Assembly (NCBI RefSeq): GCF_016746095.1
Contig: NZ_JAERTY010000010.1
Span: 186,001-250,000, forward strand
Length of the DNA: 64,000 nt
Origin: Sphingobacterium faecale
Lineage (GTDB): Bacteria; Bacteroidota; Bacteroidia; Sphingobacteriales; Sphingobacteriaceae
Direction: 5' to 3'
Shown here: in pieces, positions 53,099-61,740 of the stretch
Position numbering within the stretch: the stretch's first letter is position 1
Layout: every line of letters starts with the position of its first letter
Program-made: the position numbers and the translations under genes
Notes under the pieces: generated by a model
Databases searched by the model: none
Told to the model about the DNA's origin: nothing
Seen by the model: the letters and a program-made list of their open reading frames with translations, nothing else

Positions 53099-54607
53099 AT
53101 GAAAAAAATAAATATAATACTATTCGTTGTATCCGGTATATTAGGTTTGACCTTCTCTTGCAGCAAGGATCAGGGCAACTATCAATACACCGTTTTAAAT
53201 GATATCCAAATAGAAAACGTACCGTCCTACTACGAATCGGAATATTTGGTAGATACCTTAAAAATATCGCCTGTATTATCTTTCTCGGCCGACAAGATAG
53301 ACAGTAAGAACCTAAGTTACGAATGGGCATCCCTACCGAGAAACTCAGGTATAGGTTCTGGAAAAAAAATACTAGGGAGCGAAAAAGATCTGCTATTCCA
53401 TGTAGATCTGCTACCGGGAACCTATGACCTTTATTTCAAGGTTACCAACAATATAAATAATGTAAGTTATGATGAAAAAATAGAATTAAAAGTAAGCACG
53501 GCTGCCTACGAGGGATGGATGGTACTAAGTGAACTAAACAATATTGCTCGATTAGGCATGGTCTCTCTTGGGGGAAATGGTAGTACACACACTATAATAC
53601 CAAATGCCTTGGCACAAACTGAAATGGGAGAAATCAGCTCTCCACGCAGTGTTAAATACTGCAACAGCATGGGGGCCTGGGAAAATATAGCAATCATTGG
53701 TGGACAGACTACCCATAGAGTCAACCCCGCATTCTTTACCTGGAGCCCAGATAAAGATTTTAAATACGAAATGTTGGACAATACGCCCAACAATAATCCG
53801 CTGAAAATAGTTACGGTCGACTTTTTTAGCGAATTTTTAATTACTGAACAGGGAAACCTATACTTTAAAGATCCGCTGGATGGTGATGCATTTACCGCGC
53901 CTAGAAATAGGGACGAACAAGGAAATACGTTTAAGGCGGCACCTTTTGTTGCATATGGTACGAACACCTATTCTGTAGACGCGATAGTATTTGATACAGA
54001 TGCTAAACGTTTTCTAAAATTACCTTATAAATCGGCAAAGTGTCTATCCATACCAGATGGTCCGTTATTTTCCTATAGCACAAATAAGGAACTTTTGCAT
54101 ATGAGTAACAGTGCATTCAATAACGCTGACAATTTTGCGATCATGAAAGACAACAATAGCAAATATTACCTCTATCGATTTAACATCGGCTATTCAAGCA
54201 TCACACAAACTTATTTTGACATTATCCATAGTGAGGAAATTCAGGGGGCATCTCACTTTGCAGTCCACCCCACTCTAGGCTATATCTTTTTTATAAAAGA
54301 TGGTAAGCTTTATGAATATGACATGAATCTGCGCACAGCTAAAAAAATGGCTGACTATGGGAACAAAGAAGTAACCTTATTAAAATTCAATGCATTTACC
54401 TCGTCAGGCAAGTACTACAAACCGATTTATAAGGAATTAGAACTACAACTGATTGTTGGAGTAAACGATCCCTCAAAAAGCCAAGAAGCATCGGCTTCAT
54501 TAATATTATATGAGGTGCCTACGATCAATAGAGACCTCATATTAAAAAAACAATATGACAACTTCCCCAAAATAATAGACATTACGTATAGAGAAAGATG
54601 GTATTAA
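53099..54607 (+). CDS. PKD-like family lipoprotein of a SusC/SusD locus
   Basis: A 502-residue lipoprotein. The ATG at 53099 gives the signal peptide MKKINIILFVVSGILGLTFSC with a lipobox Cys and a 10-bp spacing from the previous gene. The N-terminal third holds PKD-like beta-sandwiches (LSYEWASLPRNS, PGTYDLYFKVTNN). The rest reads like a propeller- or repeat-type domain (AYEGWMVLSELNN, FAVHPTLGYIFFIKDGKLYEYD). It corresponds to the PKD_2-like lipoproteins that accompany DUF4843 in Bacteroidota loci. No catalytic motif is visible; ligand binding at the surface is inference. Confidence 0.8.
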   Translation: MKKINIILFVVSGILGLTFSCSKDQGNYQYTVLNDIQIENVPSYYESEYLVDTLKISPVLSFSADKIDSKNLSYEWASLPRNSGIGSGKKILGSEKDLLFHVDLLPGTYDLYFKVTNNINNVSYDEKIELKVSTAAYEGWMVLSELNNIARLGMVSLGGNGSTHTIIPNALAQTEMGEISSPRSVKYCNSMGAWENIAIIGGQTTHRVNPAFFTWSPDKDFKYEMLDNTPNNNPLKIVTVDFFSEFLITEQGNLYFKDPLDGDAFTAPRNRDEQGNTFKAAPFVAYGTNTYSVDAIVFDTDAKRFLKLPYKSAKCLSIPDGPLFSYSTNKELLHMSNSAFNNADNFAIMKDNNSKYYLYRFNIGYSSITQTYFDIIHSEEIQGASHFAVHPTLGYIFFIKDGKLYEYDMNLRTAKKMADYGNKEVTLLKFNAFTSSGKYYKPIYKELELQLIVGVNDPSKSQEASASLILYEVPTINRDLILKKQYDNFPKIIDITYRERWY

Positions 54608-55734
54608 CAATAGAAAAAAGAGGCATCAAACTCTTCATAGCCTGCATAATATTCTTAGTAACAAATAATGTATTGTGCTTCAAATCATATGCTCAAGAGG
54701 CCAATTCCTTTGTTTTCAAAGGAAACCTTCAAAGTTCTACTGATGATATGTTATATCTGATCCGATTCAGAGATGGCAAGCAGATAGTTACCGACTCTAC
54801 AATGGTTCAAAATGGAAATTTCAGACTAGAGGGCACCTGTGAAAGTCCAGAATACGTACTCTTTAGATTAGGAAAGGGAATTAGTAGACATTATTTCTTA
54901 GAACCCGGAGAGTTTATCCTTGTAGAGCCTAAGTCCAATTTAGCCAAAGGACAAATTGCGGGCTCTAGAAGCAATGATCTTTATCAGCTTCTGACTGCCG
55001 AACAAGATAAAAACAGGCGTGCAGATGAAATAGAAACAAAGATCTTTAACGAAGCGTACGCCAGAGATCCAAAAGCGAGTCAGCCCGTTTTAGATGAATT
55101 AAAGCGATTTCGGAATAAACAAACCAACGAATTCAAAAAATTGCTATTCCAACATGCAGACAATGCTGCAGCACAATTTATCTATGCTACTCATTATGGT
55201 GAAGAAGGAGACCTAAAAGAGATTGAAAGTTTTATCAGTGCTGCAAAAGGCGCTAACAGCATATACCTCCAAACATTACAGGACCGGGTGGGCTTTTATC
55301 AGGGTATTGCGGTAGGTTCAGAAGCACCAGATTTTGTTTTACCTGATATCAATGGTACCCCTCAACAATTGAGCAAATATAGAGGTCAATATGTCCTACT
55401 CGACTTTTGGGCAAGCTGGTGTACTCCATGTAGAAAAGAAAATCCAAATGTAGTAAAAGCCTACGAGCGATTCAAAGACAAAGGGTTTACTGTTATTGCG
55501 GTATCACTGGACGATAAGCTCCCGGCGTGGAAAAAAGCAATAGAACTAGATGGTTTACCATGGCATCATTGGGGAGATTTAATAGGGTGGCAGTCTCCAG
55601 TAGTAAAGCAATACAATGTTAGAGGTGTTCCCTTTTCGCTGCTACTCGATCCCAATGGAATTATCTTAGCTAAAGATTTAAAGGGCGAAAACCTTCATAT
55701 CAAACTGGAACAAGAACTTATAAAAGCCAAATAA
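54598..55734 (+). CDS. TlpA-like thioredoxin-fold protein with DUF4369 domain (CTPC)
   Basis: A 378-residue exported protein: an N-terminal membrane/signal segment (about 10-32), a DUF4369 beta domain (about 37-125), a helical linker, and a TlpA/ResA-like thioredoxin domain (about 240-378). The last contains VGSEAPDFVLPDINGTPQQL, the redox motif WASWCTPCRKE (about 272-282) and the cis-Pro loop VRGVPFSLLLDPNG. It overlaps the end of the PKD-like gene by 10 bp. Such proteins are common at the end of SusC/SusD loci in Bacteroidota. A redox role on exported or surface proteins is likely; the partner is unknown. Confidence 0.87.
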   Translation: MVLTIEKRGIKLFIACIIFLVTNNVLCFKSYAQEANSFVFKGNLQSSTDDMLYLIRFRDGKQIVTDSTMVQNGNFRLEGTCESPEYVLFRLGKGISRHYFLEPGEFILVEPKSNLAKGQIAGSRSNDLYQLLTAEQDKNRRADEIETKIFNEAYARDPKASQPVLDELKRFRNKQTNEFKKLLFQHADNAAAQFIYATHYGEEGDLKEIESFISAAKGANSIYLQTLQDRVGFYQGIAVGSEAPDFVLPDINGTPQQLSKYRGQYVLLDFWASWCTPCRKENPNVVKAYERFKDKGFTVIAVSLDDKLPAWKKAIELDGLPWHHWGDLIGWQSPVVKQYNVRGVPFSLLLDPNGIILAKDLKGENLHIKLEQELIKAK

Positions 55735-56819
55735 TGTATAAAATTATAGTACTATTATCTCTGATTTTTGGTGGTCTAGCTACGAATGCTCAACAAAATT
55801 TTTCATTCTCTATAAAAGGGACTGTGACCAACGGAGATAAGGAAATAGTCATACTCAGTTATAACGAAATCGGGAAATATGAGCTTATAGATTCTACCGT
55901 GGTACAACACGGAGCATTCGAATTAAAGGGGAAACTTATCGAAGCGCAAGTGCTCAATATCAAAATAGGAACGCTTAGTCATTCGGTATTTATTAGTCCA
56001 AACACCCCAAAAATAGATATAAAACTTGATCTCAAACAGAAAGAATGGTATATAGAAGATGATGAGAACAGGTTACTGTCACAAATGATCACCAAACCCG
56101 GTGCAGCATTTCGGCAGTGGACTCATGCCTTAGGTCAGAAAGAACAAGCTATACTACAAAATGATGGCGCTACAATAGAAACTGCAGAAAAACAAGCGAG
56201 GCTCGCTAGGGAGAAAGTAAAGATTGATGTGAATGAGATCAACTCATTTTTTAATTCTATCCCTGGTTTATCCGTATTCTATGGCTTCTACAAATACATA
56301 CCTCTAGCAGATAAAGGTGCATTTTTGGAACAATTTTCAACAGAACTTCATTCCAGTACCTATTACAAGAGTATGCTGACAGATTACCAAAAAAGGTTAC
56401 GTATCGCACCAGGCAAGGAGGCTCCTCAATTTTCTTTGGTAGACACCGCTGGCCACACACACAACCTAACCGATTATCGAGGCCGGTATGTACTTCTCGA
56501 CTTTGGCGCATCCTGGTGTTATTGGTGTAAAAAAGAAGAACCGTTTGTCTTACAGGCTTATCAAAAACACAAAGACAAGCTAACCGTAATTAATATCGCT
56601 ATGGATACAAAAAAAGATCTCTGGATTAAAGACTTAAGACAGCAACAGTATCCGTGGATTAGCATCAGTGATCTACAGGGGTGGAATAGCCCAACGGCAA
56701 ACGATTACTATGTACAAGGCGTACCAAGAATTATACTAATAGATCCTCAGGGAAAAATAATGGTCGATAATCTCCGAGGGGAAGCGATGTTAAATATTAT
56801 TGAAAAATTAATCCAATAA
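55734..56819 (+). CDS. TlpA-like thioredoxin-fold protein with unusual CYWC motif
   Basis: A 361-residue exported protein (signal peptide ending near ATNAQQ). A DUF4369-like domain (about 24-105) is followed by a C-terminal thioredoxin domain with APQFSLVDTAGHTHNLTDY, GASWCYWCKKE (about 258-268) and VQGVPRIILIDPQG. The CYWC active site differs from the CTPC of its neighbour and from CGPC or CEPC of most relatives; aromatic residues between the cysteines should alter redox potential and substrate choice. Its ATG overlaps the previous stop (TAATG). It is the last gene of the locus. Confidence 0.87.
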   Translation: MYKIIVLLSLIFGGLATNAQQNFSFSIKGTVTNGDKEIVILSYNEIGKYELIDSTVVQHGAFELKGKLIEAQVLNIKIGTLSHSVFISPNTPKIDIKLDLKQKEWYIEDDENRLLSQMITKPGAAFRQWTHALGQKEQAILQNDGATIETAEKQARLAREKVKIDVNEINSFFNSIPGLSVFYGFYKYIPLADKGAFLEQFSTELHSSTYYKSMLTDYQKRLRIAPGKEAPQFSLVDTAGHTHNLTDYRGRYVLLDFGASWCYWCKKEEPFVLQAYQKHKDKLTVINIAMDTKKDLWIKDLRQQQYPWISISDLQGWNSPTANDYYVQGVPRIILIDPQGKIMVDNLRGEAMLNIIEKLIQ

Positions 56820-56831
56820 TCAAGGAGGGAT

Positions 56832-56868
56832 AACCGAGCAGTCTATAAATCTGCTCGGTTCTTGTTTT
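56832..56868 (+). terminator. Terminator of the second SusC/SusD locus
   Basis: AACCGAGCAG (56832-56841) pairs with CTGCTCGGTT (56851-56860), followed by CTTGTTTT, 12 bp after the last stop. Confidence 0.8.
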
Positions 56869-56882
56869 GTTCCTTCTTCCTT

Positions 56883-56914
56883 TTTGACTTTCCGGCTTTT
56901 ACTTTTTACTTTTG
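56883..56914 (+). promoter_or_regulatory. Promoter of dtd
   Basis: TTTG (56883-56886), a 20-bp spacer and TACTTTTG (56907-56914) match the consensus exactly. It lies in a tract of repeated ACTTTT words that recurs before the arginase-fold gene at 62928. Confidence 0.75.
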
Positions 56915-56931
56915 GTTTTTGACTTTGAAAA

Positions 56932-57390
56932 ATGCGAGCAGTAATACAAAGGGTAACGGAAGCATCCTGCACGGTAGAAGGACAAGTAACGGGATCGATA
57001 GAAAATGGCTTATTAGTCTTGGTTGGTATAGAAGAAGAGGATGGACAACAGGATATCGAATGGCTTTCTCAAAAGCTGACCAATCTTCGGATCTTCAGTG
57101 ACGGACAAGGATTAATGAATAAATCAATCCAGGACATTAATGGCAATATCTTATTCATTTCGCAATTCACACTATTCGCACAGACAAAAAAAGGGAATCG
57201 ACCTTCCTTTATACGCGCAGCGAAACCCAGTAAAGCAGAACCCATGTATCTAGAGATGGCCAAACGCCTTTCTGAGCTATTAAATAAAGAAGTACAGTTA
57301 GGCATATTTGGAGCAGACATGAAGATCGACCTCCGGAATGATGGACCAGTAACCATCATCATGAACACCAAAGACAAGGACAACTACTAA
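56932..57390 (+). CDS. dtd: D-aminoacyl-tRNA deacylase
   Basis: A 152-residue enzyme that frees tRNA from mischarged D-amino acids. It opens with MRAVIQRVTEASCTVEG and carries the two active-site motifs ISQFTLFAQTKKGNRPSF and LRNDGPVTIIM (the GP motif enforcing chiral selection). The length is typical. It begins 18 bp after its promoter and probably shares a transcript with the MazG-like gene. Confidence 0.95.
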   Translation: MRAVIQRVTEASCTVEGQVTGSIENGLLVLVGIEEEDGQQDIEWLSQKLTNLRIFSDGQGLMNKSIQDINGNILFISQFTLFAQTKKGNRPSFIRAAKPSKAEPMYLEMAKRLSELLNKEVQLGIFGADMKIDLRNDGPVTIIMNTKDKDNY

Positions 57391-57454
57391 TGGTTAATGA
57401 TTAGTTATTAATGACATTACCCATTGATCATTAACACTTAACAATTGAAAACAG
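57387..57454 (+). repeat. Intergenic word-repeat tract between dtd and the MazG-like gene
   Basis: The gap consists largely of variants of TTAATGATTA/CATTAAC words (TAATGGTTAATGATTAG, GACATTACCC, GATCATTAACACTTAAC). It resembles in style, though not in sequence, the tract between trpG and trpC. Confidence 0.4.
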
Positions 57455-57781
57455 ATGACAATTAAAGAAGCACAGGAAATAGTCGACAAATGGATTAATA
57501 CGACAGGTGTACGTTATTTTAACGAACTGACCAATACCGCTATGCTTATGGAAGAAGTCGGTGAAGTCGCTCGTATCATGGCTCGACAATATGGAGAACA
57601 ATCCTTCAAAAAATCCGACAAGGAAGTAAATCTTGCGGATGAAATGGCTGATGTACTTTTTGTATTGATATGTCTGGCCAATCAGACAGGTATAGATCTA
57701 ACCAAAGCACTCGAAAAGAACCTGGACAAAAAGAATATGCGTGATGCTGAACGCCACAAAAACAATGAAAAGTTAAAATAG
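57455..57781 (+). CDS. MazG-like nucleotide pyrophosphohydrolase
   Basis: A 108-residue all-alpha NTP pyrophosphohydrolase, single-domain MazG type. The metal-binding Glu/Asp residues are in TAMLMEEVGEVARIMAR (EExxE pattern) and VNLADEMADVLFVLICLAN (ExxD pattern). It ends in a basic tail (KKNMRDAERHKNNEKLK). Such enzymes remove non-canonical or excess NTPs. It follows dtd by 64 bp. Confidence 0.88.
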   Translation: MTIKEAQEIVDKWINTTGVRYFNELTNTAMLMEEVGEVARIMARQYGEQSFKKSDKEVNLADEMADVLFVLICLANQTGIDLTKALEKNLDKKNMRDAERHKNNEKLK

Positions 57782-57790
57782 AAAAGCTCC

Positions 57791-58549
57791 CTAGATTAAC
57801 TCTATTTCTGCATACAAAGGCAAGTGATCCGATGGATAGGAAGCATCGATGACCTTATAGCTTTTCCATTGAAATTTTGTCGGATTGGAAATTAAGATAT
57901 AATCGATTTCCTGTTTTGCTCCTATATTGGGAAAAGTAGGTTTGTTATCGCTTTTATTACGTACAAAACGCTGTTCGAGCTGTTGAATAGCTTCGGAAAC
58001 AGGGGCTGCATTAAGGTCTCCTACGAGTATCAAAGGGTGTTTAAACTGATCAGCCACTTCATTTATAAAAGTGGTCTGTGCCAACCTGTTCTCCTCCTTA
58101 AGATCCAAATGGGTGTTAGCCAGAGAAATGATCTGTCCATTAGCTAACTTAACATCAACAATCGCTAAAGAACGATTTTCACTCTTTACAGGCATTGGCA
58201 AATCATACCTGCGTTTCTCCTGAATTTTATGCTTTGTCAATATCAGTACACCGTACTCCCCTTTCTCCAGATCGATACCTTTGGAGAAAAAGTAATTGGT
58301 ATGAGTTAATTCAGCTAATCGCCTAGCCTGATCAACATATTCTGAGCGGGAGATGTTGACATCCACCTCTTGAATACCTATAATATCTGCATCTACACTG
58401 TTGATAACATCAGCGATCGCTTCTAAATCTATTACTCCTGGTTTTGATGGTGGATTTCCATGATGAATATTATATGTCAATATCTTAACCGTTTGTGCGG
58501 AAAGAACGAAATTCACTAAAAGTAGGAGAAAAGAAACAAAGTAGCGCAT
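57791..58549 (-). CDS. Exported endonuclease/exonuclease/phosphatase-fold protein
   Basis: The ATG at 58549 is preferred over 58594 because it starts the signal peptide MRYFVSFLLLLVNFVLSAQ. The mature part (about 230 residues) has the EEP fold motifs: LTYNIHHGN, IGIQEVDVNISRSEYVDQ (catalytic Glu), LANTHLD, LVGDLNAAP and the C-terminal SDHLPLYAEIEL (catalytic Asp-His). Exported members act as phosphodiesterases, nucleases or sphingomyelinase-like enzymes; the substrate cannot be told here. It is convergent with the MazG-like gene (9-bp gap). Confidence 0.87.
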   Translation of the reverse strand: MRYFVSFLLLLVNFVLSAQTVKILTYNIHHGNPPSKPGVIDLEAIADVINSVDADIIGIQEVDVNISRSEYVDQARRLAELTHTNYFFSKGIDLEKGEYGVLILTKHKIQEKRRYDLPMPVKSENRSLAIVDVKLANGQIISLANTHLDLKEENRLAQTTFINEVADQFKHPLILVGDLNAAPVSEAIQQLEQRFVRNKSDNKPTFPNIGAKQEIDYILISNPTKFQWKSYKVIDASYPSDHLPLYAEIELI

Positions 58550-58712
58550 AATTCGATAATTTCTGTGAATATAACTATCTTTAGTTGGAAACACTAAACT
58601 AATTTCAAACCGGGGAACCGACTATTTTTTTACGCCAATGTTATTCAGTAAATAATATAAAAAGGTATACCTATTCTAAGTTATTAAAAAAACAAACACA
58701 AATAAACACATT

Positions 58713-60401
58713 ATGATGAAACACCTTTGGTTATTTGCAGTCGTATGCTACATCACTGCAAGTTGTACGACATCAAAACATTCCCACGACGCGCAAACCT
58801 TTAAAAATGGGGCAGTTGTTACCGCACATCCCCTTGCCTCTACCGTCGGAGTAGATATTTTACAAAAAGGAGGTAATGCTACTGACGCCGCTATTGCCGT
58901 TCAATTTGCCTTGGCCGTAGTATACCCTAATGCCGGAAATATCGGTGGTGGCGGCTTCTTGGTCTACCGTAGTAAAGACGGCGAAGTAGCTGCTTTAGAT
59001 TTCCGGGAAAAAGCTCCTTTAGGTGCAACCCGCGATATGTATCTGGATAAAGACAACAATCCGATTACCGACTTAAGTTTATATGGTCAACTTGCAGCTG
59101 GAGTGCCCGGTGCTGTAGCAGGGATGGACGAAGCGCATAAAAAATACGGAAGTCTCCCTTGGAAAGATCTATTGGCTCCTGCAATCCAGCTTGCGAAACA
59201 AGGTTTCCCCATTACCGCTCAGCAAGCTAGCGAATTTAACAGCTACAAAGAAAAATTCCAGCAACACAATAAACAAGGAGCAGCGATTATCAAAGATATC
59301 GCTTGGAAAGAGGGTGACATCTTTGTCCAAAATGAACTTGCAGAAACCATGGAACGCATTGCTCAGCACGGACGAGATGGTTTTTATAAAGGTCAGACTG
59401 CCGACTATATTGTAGCAGAGATGAAACGGGGCAATGGTATCATATCTCATCAAGATCTTGAAGAATATCAAGCCATATGGCGTACACCAATCGTTGGCTA
59501 TTATAAGAGTAACAAGATTATTTCGATGCCCCCTCCTTCTAGTGGTGGAATAGCACTACTGGCACTATTGCAATCGGTCGAAAACTATCCTTTAAGACAA
59601 TGGGGATTCCAAGCGGATAGTACAGTACGTGCCATTGTAGAAGCTGAACGCAGGGTATATGCTGATAGGGCAACACACCTTGGAGACCCGGACTATTACA
59701 AAGTCCCCGTTACGGAACTCACGAATGCCGAGTTTAATCAGAGCCGTATGGCAAAAGTTTCGCTGGCCAAAGCTACAGATAGCGAAGAAGTGAAAGCTAG
59801 CAAGTTTGCAGGCTATGAATCCGAAGAAACGACACATTTCAGCATCGTAGACAAAGACGGCAACGCTGTTTCGCTGACCACGACGATCAATGGGTCGTAT
59901 GGTTCTTGTGTATGGGTGGGTGGCGCAGGCTTCTTACTGAACAATGAGATGGACGATTTTTCTGTAAAACCCGGCTCGCCGAATATGTACGGTCTACTGG
60001 GAGGAAAAGCCAATGCTATAGAAGCGGGCAAACGTATGCTATCTGCCATGACACCGACTATCGTCGAGAAAGACGGGAAGCTAAAAATGGTAGTGGGTAC
60101 CCCTGGTGGCTCGACGATAATTACTTCCGTATTACAGACCATTTTAAATGTTCTGGAGTTCGACATGAGCGCACAGGAATCCGTTAATGCAGCACGTTTC
60201 CACCATCAATGGAAACCTGATCAAATCGATGTTGAAGAGAAAGCAATCGATGCGAAAACAAGGGCTAACCTCGAAAAGGATGGATATAAGATCAATAAAC
60301 GTGGGCCTATAGGACGTGTAGAAAACATCGTTGTGCTACCCGACGGCCGTTTGCAAACCGGAGCCGACCCTCGTGGAGACGATAAAGCTATGGGATACTA
60401 A
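58713..60401 (+). CDS. ggt: Gamma-glutamyltransferase (lipoprotein form)
   Basis: A 562-residue Ntn-hydrolase that cleaves glutathione and other gamma-glutamyl compounds. The signal ends in a lipobox-like ITASCTT. Early motifs include GGNATDAAIAVQFALAVVYP, GNIGGGGFLVYR and DFREKAPLGATRDMY. The precursor is expected to cut itself before the Thr in YESEETTHFSIVDKDGNAVS (near residue 372), which becomes the nucleophile. NGSYGSCVWVGGAGFLLNNEMDDFS and the late GTPGGSTIITSVLQ shape the active site. It would act in the periplasm or at the membrane surface. An internal second ATG is at 58716. Confidence 0.95.
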   Translation: MMKHLWLFAVVCYITASCTTSKHSHDAQTFKNGAVVTAHPLASTVGVDILQKGGNATDAAIAVQFALAVVYPNAGNIGGGGFLVYRSKDGEVAALDFREKAPLGATRDMYLDKDNNPITDLSLYGQLAAGVPGAVAGMDEAHKKYGSLPWKDLLAPAIQLAKQGFPITAQQASEFNSYKEKFQQHNKQGAAIIKDIAWKEGDIFVQNELAETMERIAQHGRDGFYKGQTADYIVAEMKRGNGIISHQDLEEYQAIWRTPIVGYYKSNKIISMPPPSSGGIALLALLQSVENYPLRQWGFQADSTVRAIVEAERRVYADRATHLGDPDYYKVPVTELTNAEFNQSRMAKVSLAKATDSEEVKASKFAGYESEETTHFSIVDKDGNAVSLTTTINGSYGSCVWVGGAGFLLNNEMDDFSVKPGSPNMYGLLGGKANAIEAGKRMLSAMTPTIVEKDGKLKMVVGTPGGSTIITSVLQTILNVLEFDMSAQESVNAARFHHQWKPDQIDVEEKAIDAKTRANLEKDGYKINKRGPIGRVENIVVLPDGRLQTGADPRGDDKAMGY

Positions 60402-60402
60402 T

Positions 60403-61728
60403 CTATCTCTCATCCAAAAAACGATCGTCAATCTGTTTATTCGCTTTAGCTCCTAACACTTTTAAGTTTTCGACCTTTCGGACTATATTGCCCGTTCCGG
60501 AAGAGAGCTTACGCATGGCCTCCGTATGTTTTTCGGAGGCCTTATCCAAATGACTCTGTATCTGATCCATGTCATTTAGAAAGCCTACAAATTTATCATA
60601 CAGCAAGCCTGCCTCACGGGCAATCTCTAATACATTCCGATTCTGACGTTCTTGTTTCCAGATCGCTGCAATCGTACGCAAAGTCGCTAATAGCGTAGAG
60701 GGACTTACAATCACGACCCGTCTGTCCCAAGCATCAGAAAACAATTCTGGCTTATGCATCACCGCAACACTCAAAGCGGACTCTATAGGCATAAATAACA
60801 ATACAAAATCGGGGGAATGTATCCCATAAAGGCTGTGGTAGTTTTTCATCGAAAGCTCGCGCACATGATTCTCGATAGATTGGACATGGGTTTTCAGACA
60901 TAAAGCACGCTCTTCATCCGACAATGCGTTTACAAATCGCTCATACGAAACCAAAGATACCTTAGCGTCTACCACGAGCTGTTTATCATCAGGTAGATCA
61001 ATAATTGCATCTGGCTGCAAACGTCTTCCTTGTTCATCGCTAAGGGCGACTTGTATCCGGTACTCTTGACCACGGTTGAGTCCCGAACGCTCTAACACAC
61101 GTTCTAATACCACCTCTCCCCAATTTCCCTGCTTTTTCGTATCTCCTTTCAAAGCCCGCGCAAGATTACTTGCCTCATTTTTAATTTCCAAGCTCTGCTG
61201 CATCAACTGTTCTACGACACCCTTCAGCACGTTGCGTTCTGCAGCTTCTTGATTATACGTTTTCTCCACACGGTCCTCAAAGCTCCTTATCCGTTCTTTT
61301 AGGGGGTCCAATAGTTTGCCCAACTGTTCCTGATTATAAGCCGAAAACTTCTGGGTTTTCTCTTCTAGAATCCGGTTAGCTAATACCTGAAAATCGGCAT
61401 TAAACTTCGCTTTAATCTCCGCTATTTCTTCCTTTTGCTCGGTATACTTTTCCTGTTGCGCCTGTAGATACGCATTAGTCCCTTCCAACGTTCTCTCTAC
61501 AGCCTGTCGTTCTAACCGCTCCTTATCCAACATTGTCTTTACATCCTTCAATTCTTGATCCAACAAAGACACATGATGACTGGCCGTTGAAGCCGTAATC
61601 TCAAACTGTTGCCTCTCTGCCAACGCATTACGATAGGTTGTTTGAGACACTGAACGCCCATTGCGCCACATCAGGTAGGCACATGCCACAATAAGGACAA
61701 TTAAAATGAGGTATAAAACATACTCCAT
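60403..61728 (-). CDS. rmuC: DNA recombination protein RmuC homologue
   Basis: A 441-residue protein: one N-terminal membrane segment (about 2-22), a long coiled coil (about 30-200) and the nuclease-like RmuC domain (about 200-400). The last contains KKQGNWGEVVLERVLERSGL, DQLVVDAKVSLVSYERF-like words and FVLLFMPIESALSVAV. RmuC is linked to limiting DNA inversions and rearrangements. It starts 12 bp after the arginase-fold gene and is likely co-transcribed with it. Confidence 0.93.
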   Translation of the reverse strand: MEYVLYLILIVLIVACAYLMWRNGRSVSQTTYRNALAERQQFEITASTASHHVSLLDQELKDVKTMLDKERLERQAVERTLEGTNAYLQAQQEKYTEQKEEIAEIKAKFNADFQVLANRILEEKTQKFSAYNQEQLGKLLDPLKERIRSFEDRVEKTYNQEAAERNVLKGVVEQLMQQSLEIKNEASNLARALKGDTKKQGNWGEVVLERVLERSGLNRGQEYRIQVALSDEQGRRLQPDAIIDLPDDKQLVVDAKVSLVSYERFVNALSDEERALCLKTHVQSIENHVRELSMKNYHSLYGIHSPDFVLLFMPIESALSVAVMHKPELFSDAWDRRVVIVSPSTLLATLRTIAAIWKQERQNRNVLEIAREAGLLYDKFVGFLNDMDQIQSHLDKASEKHTEAMRKLSSGTGNIVRKVENLKVLGAKANKQIDDRFLDER

Positions 61729-61740
61729 TCCTCTGATAAT

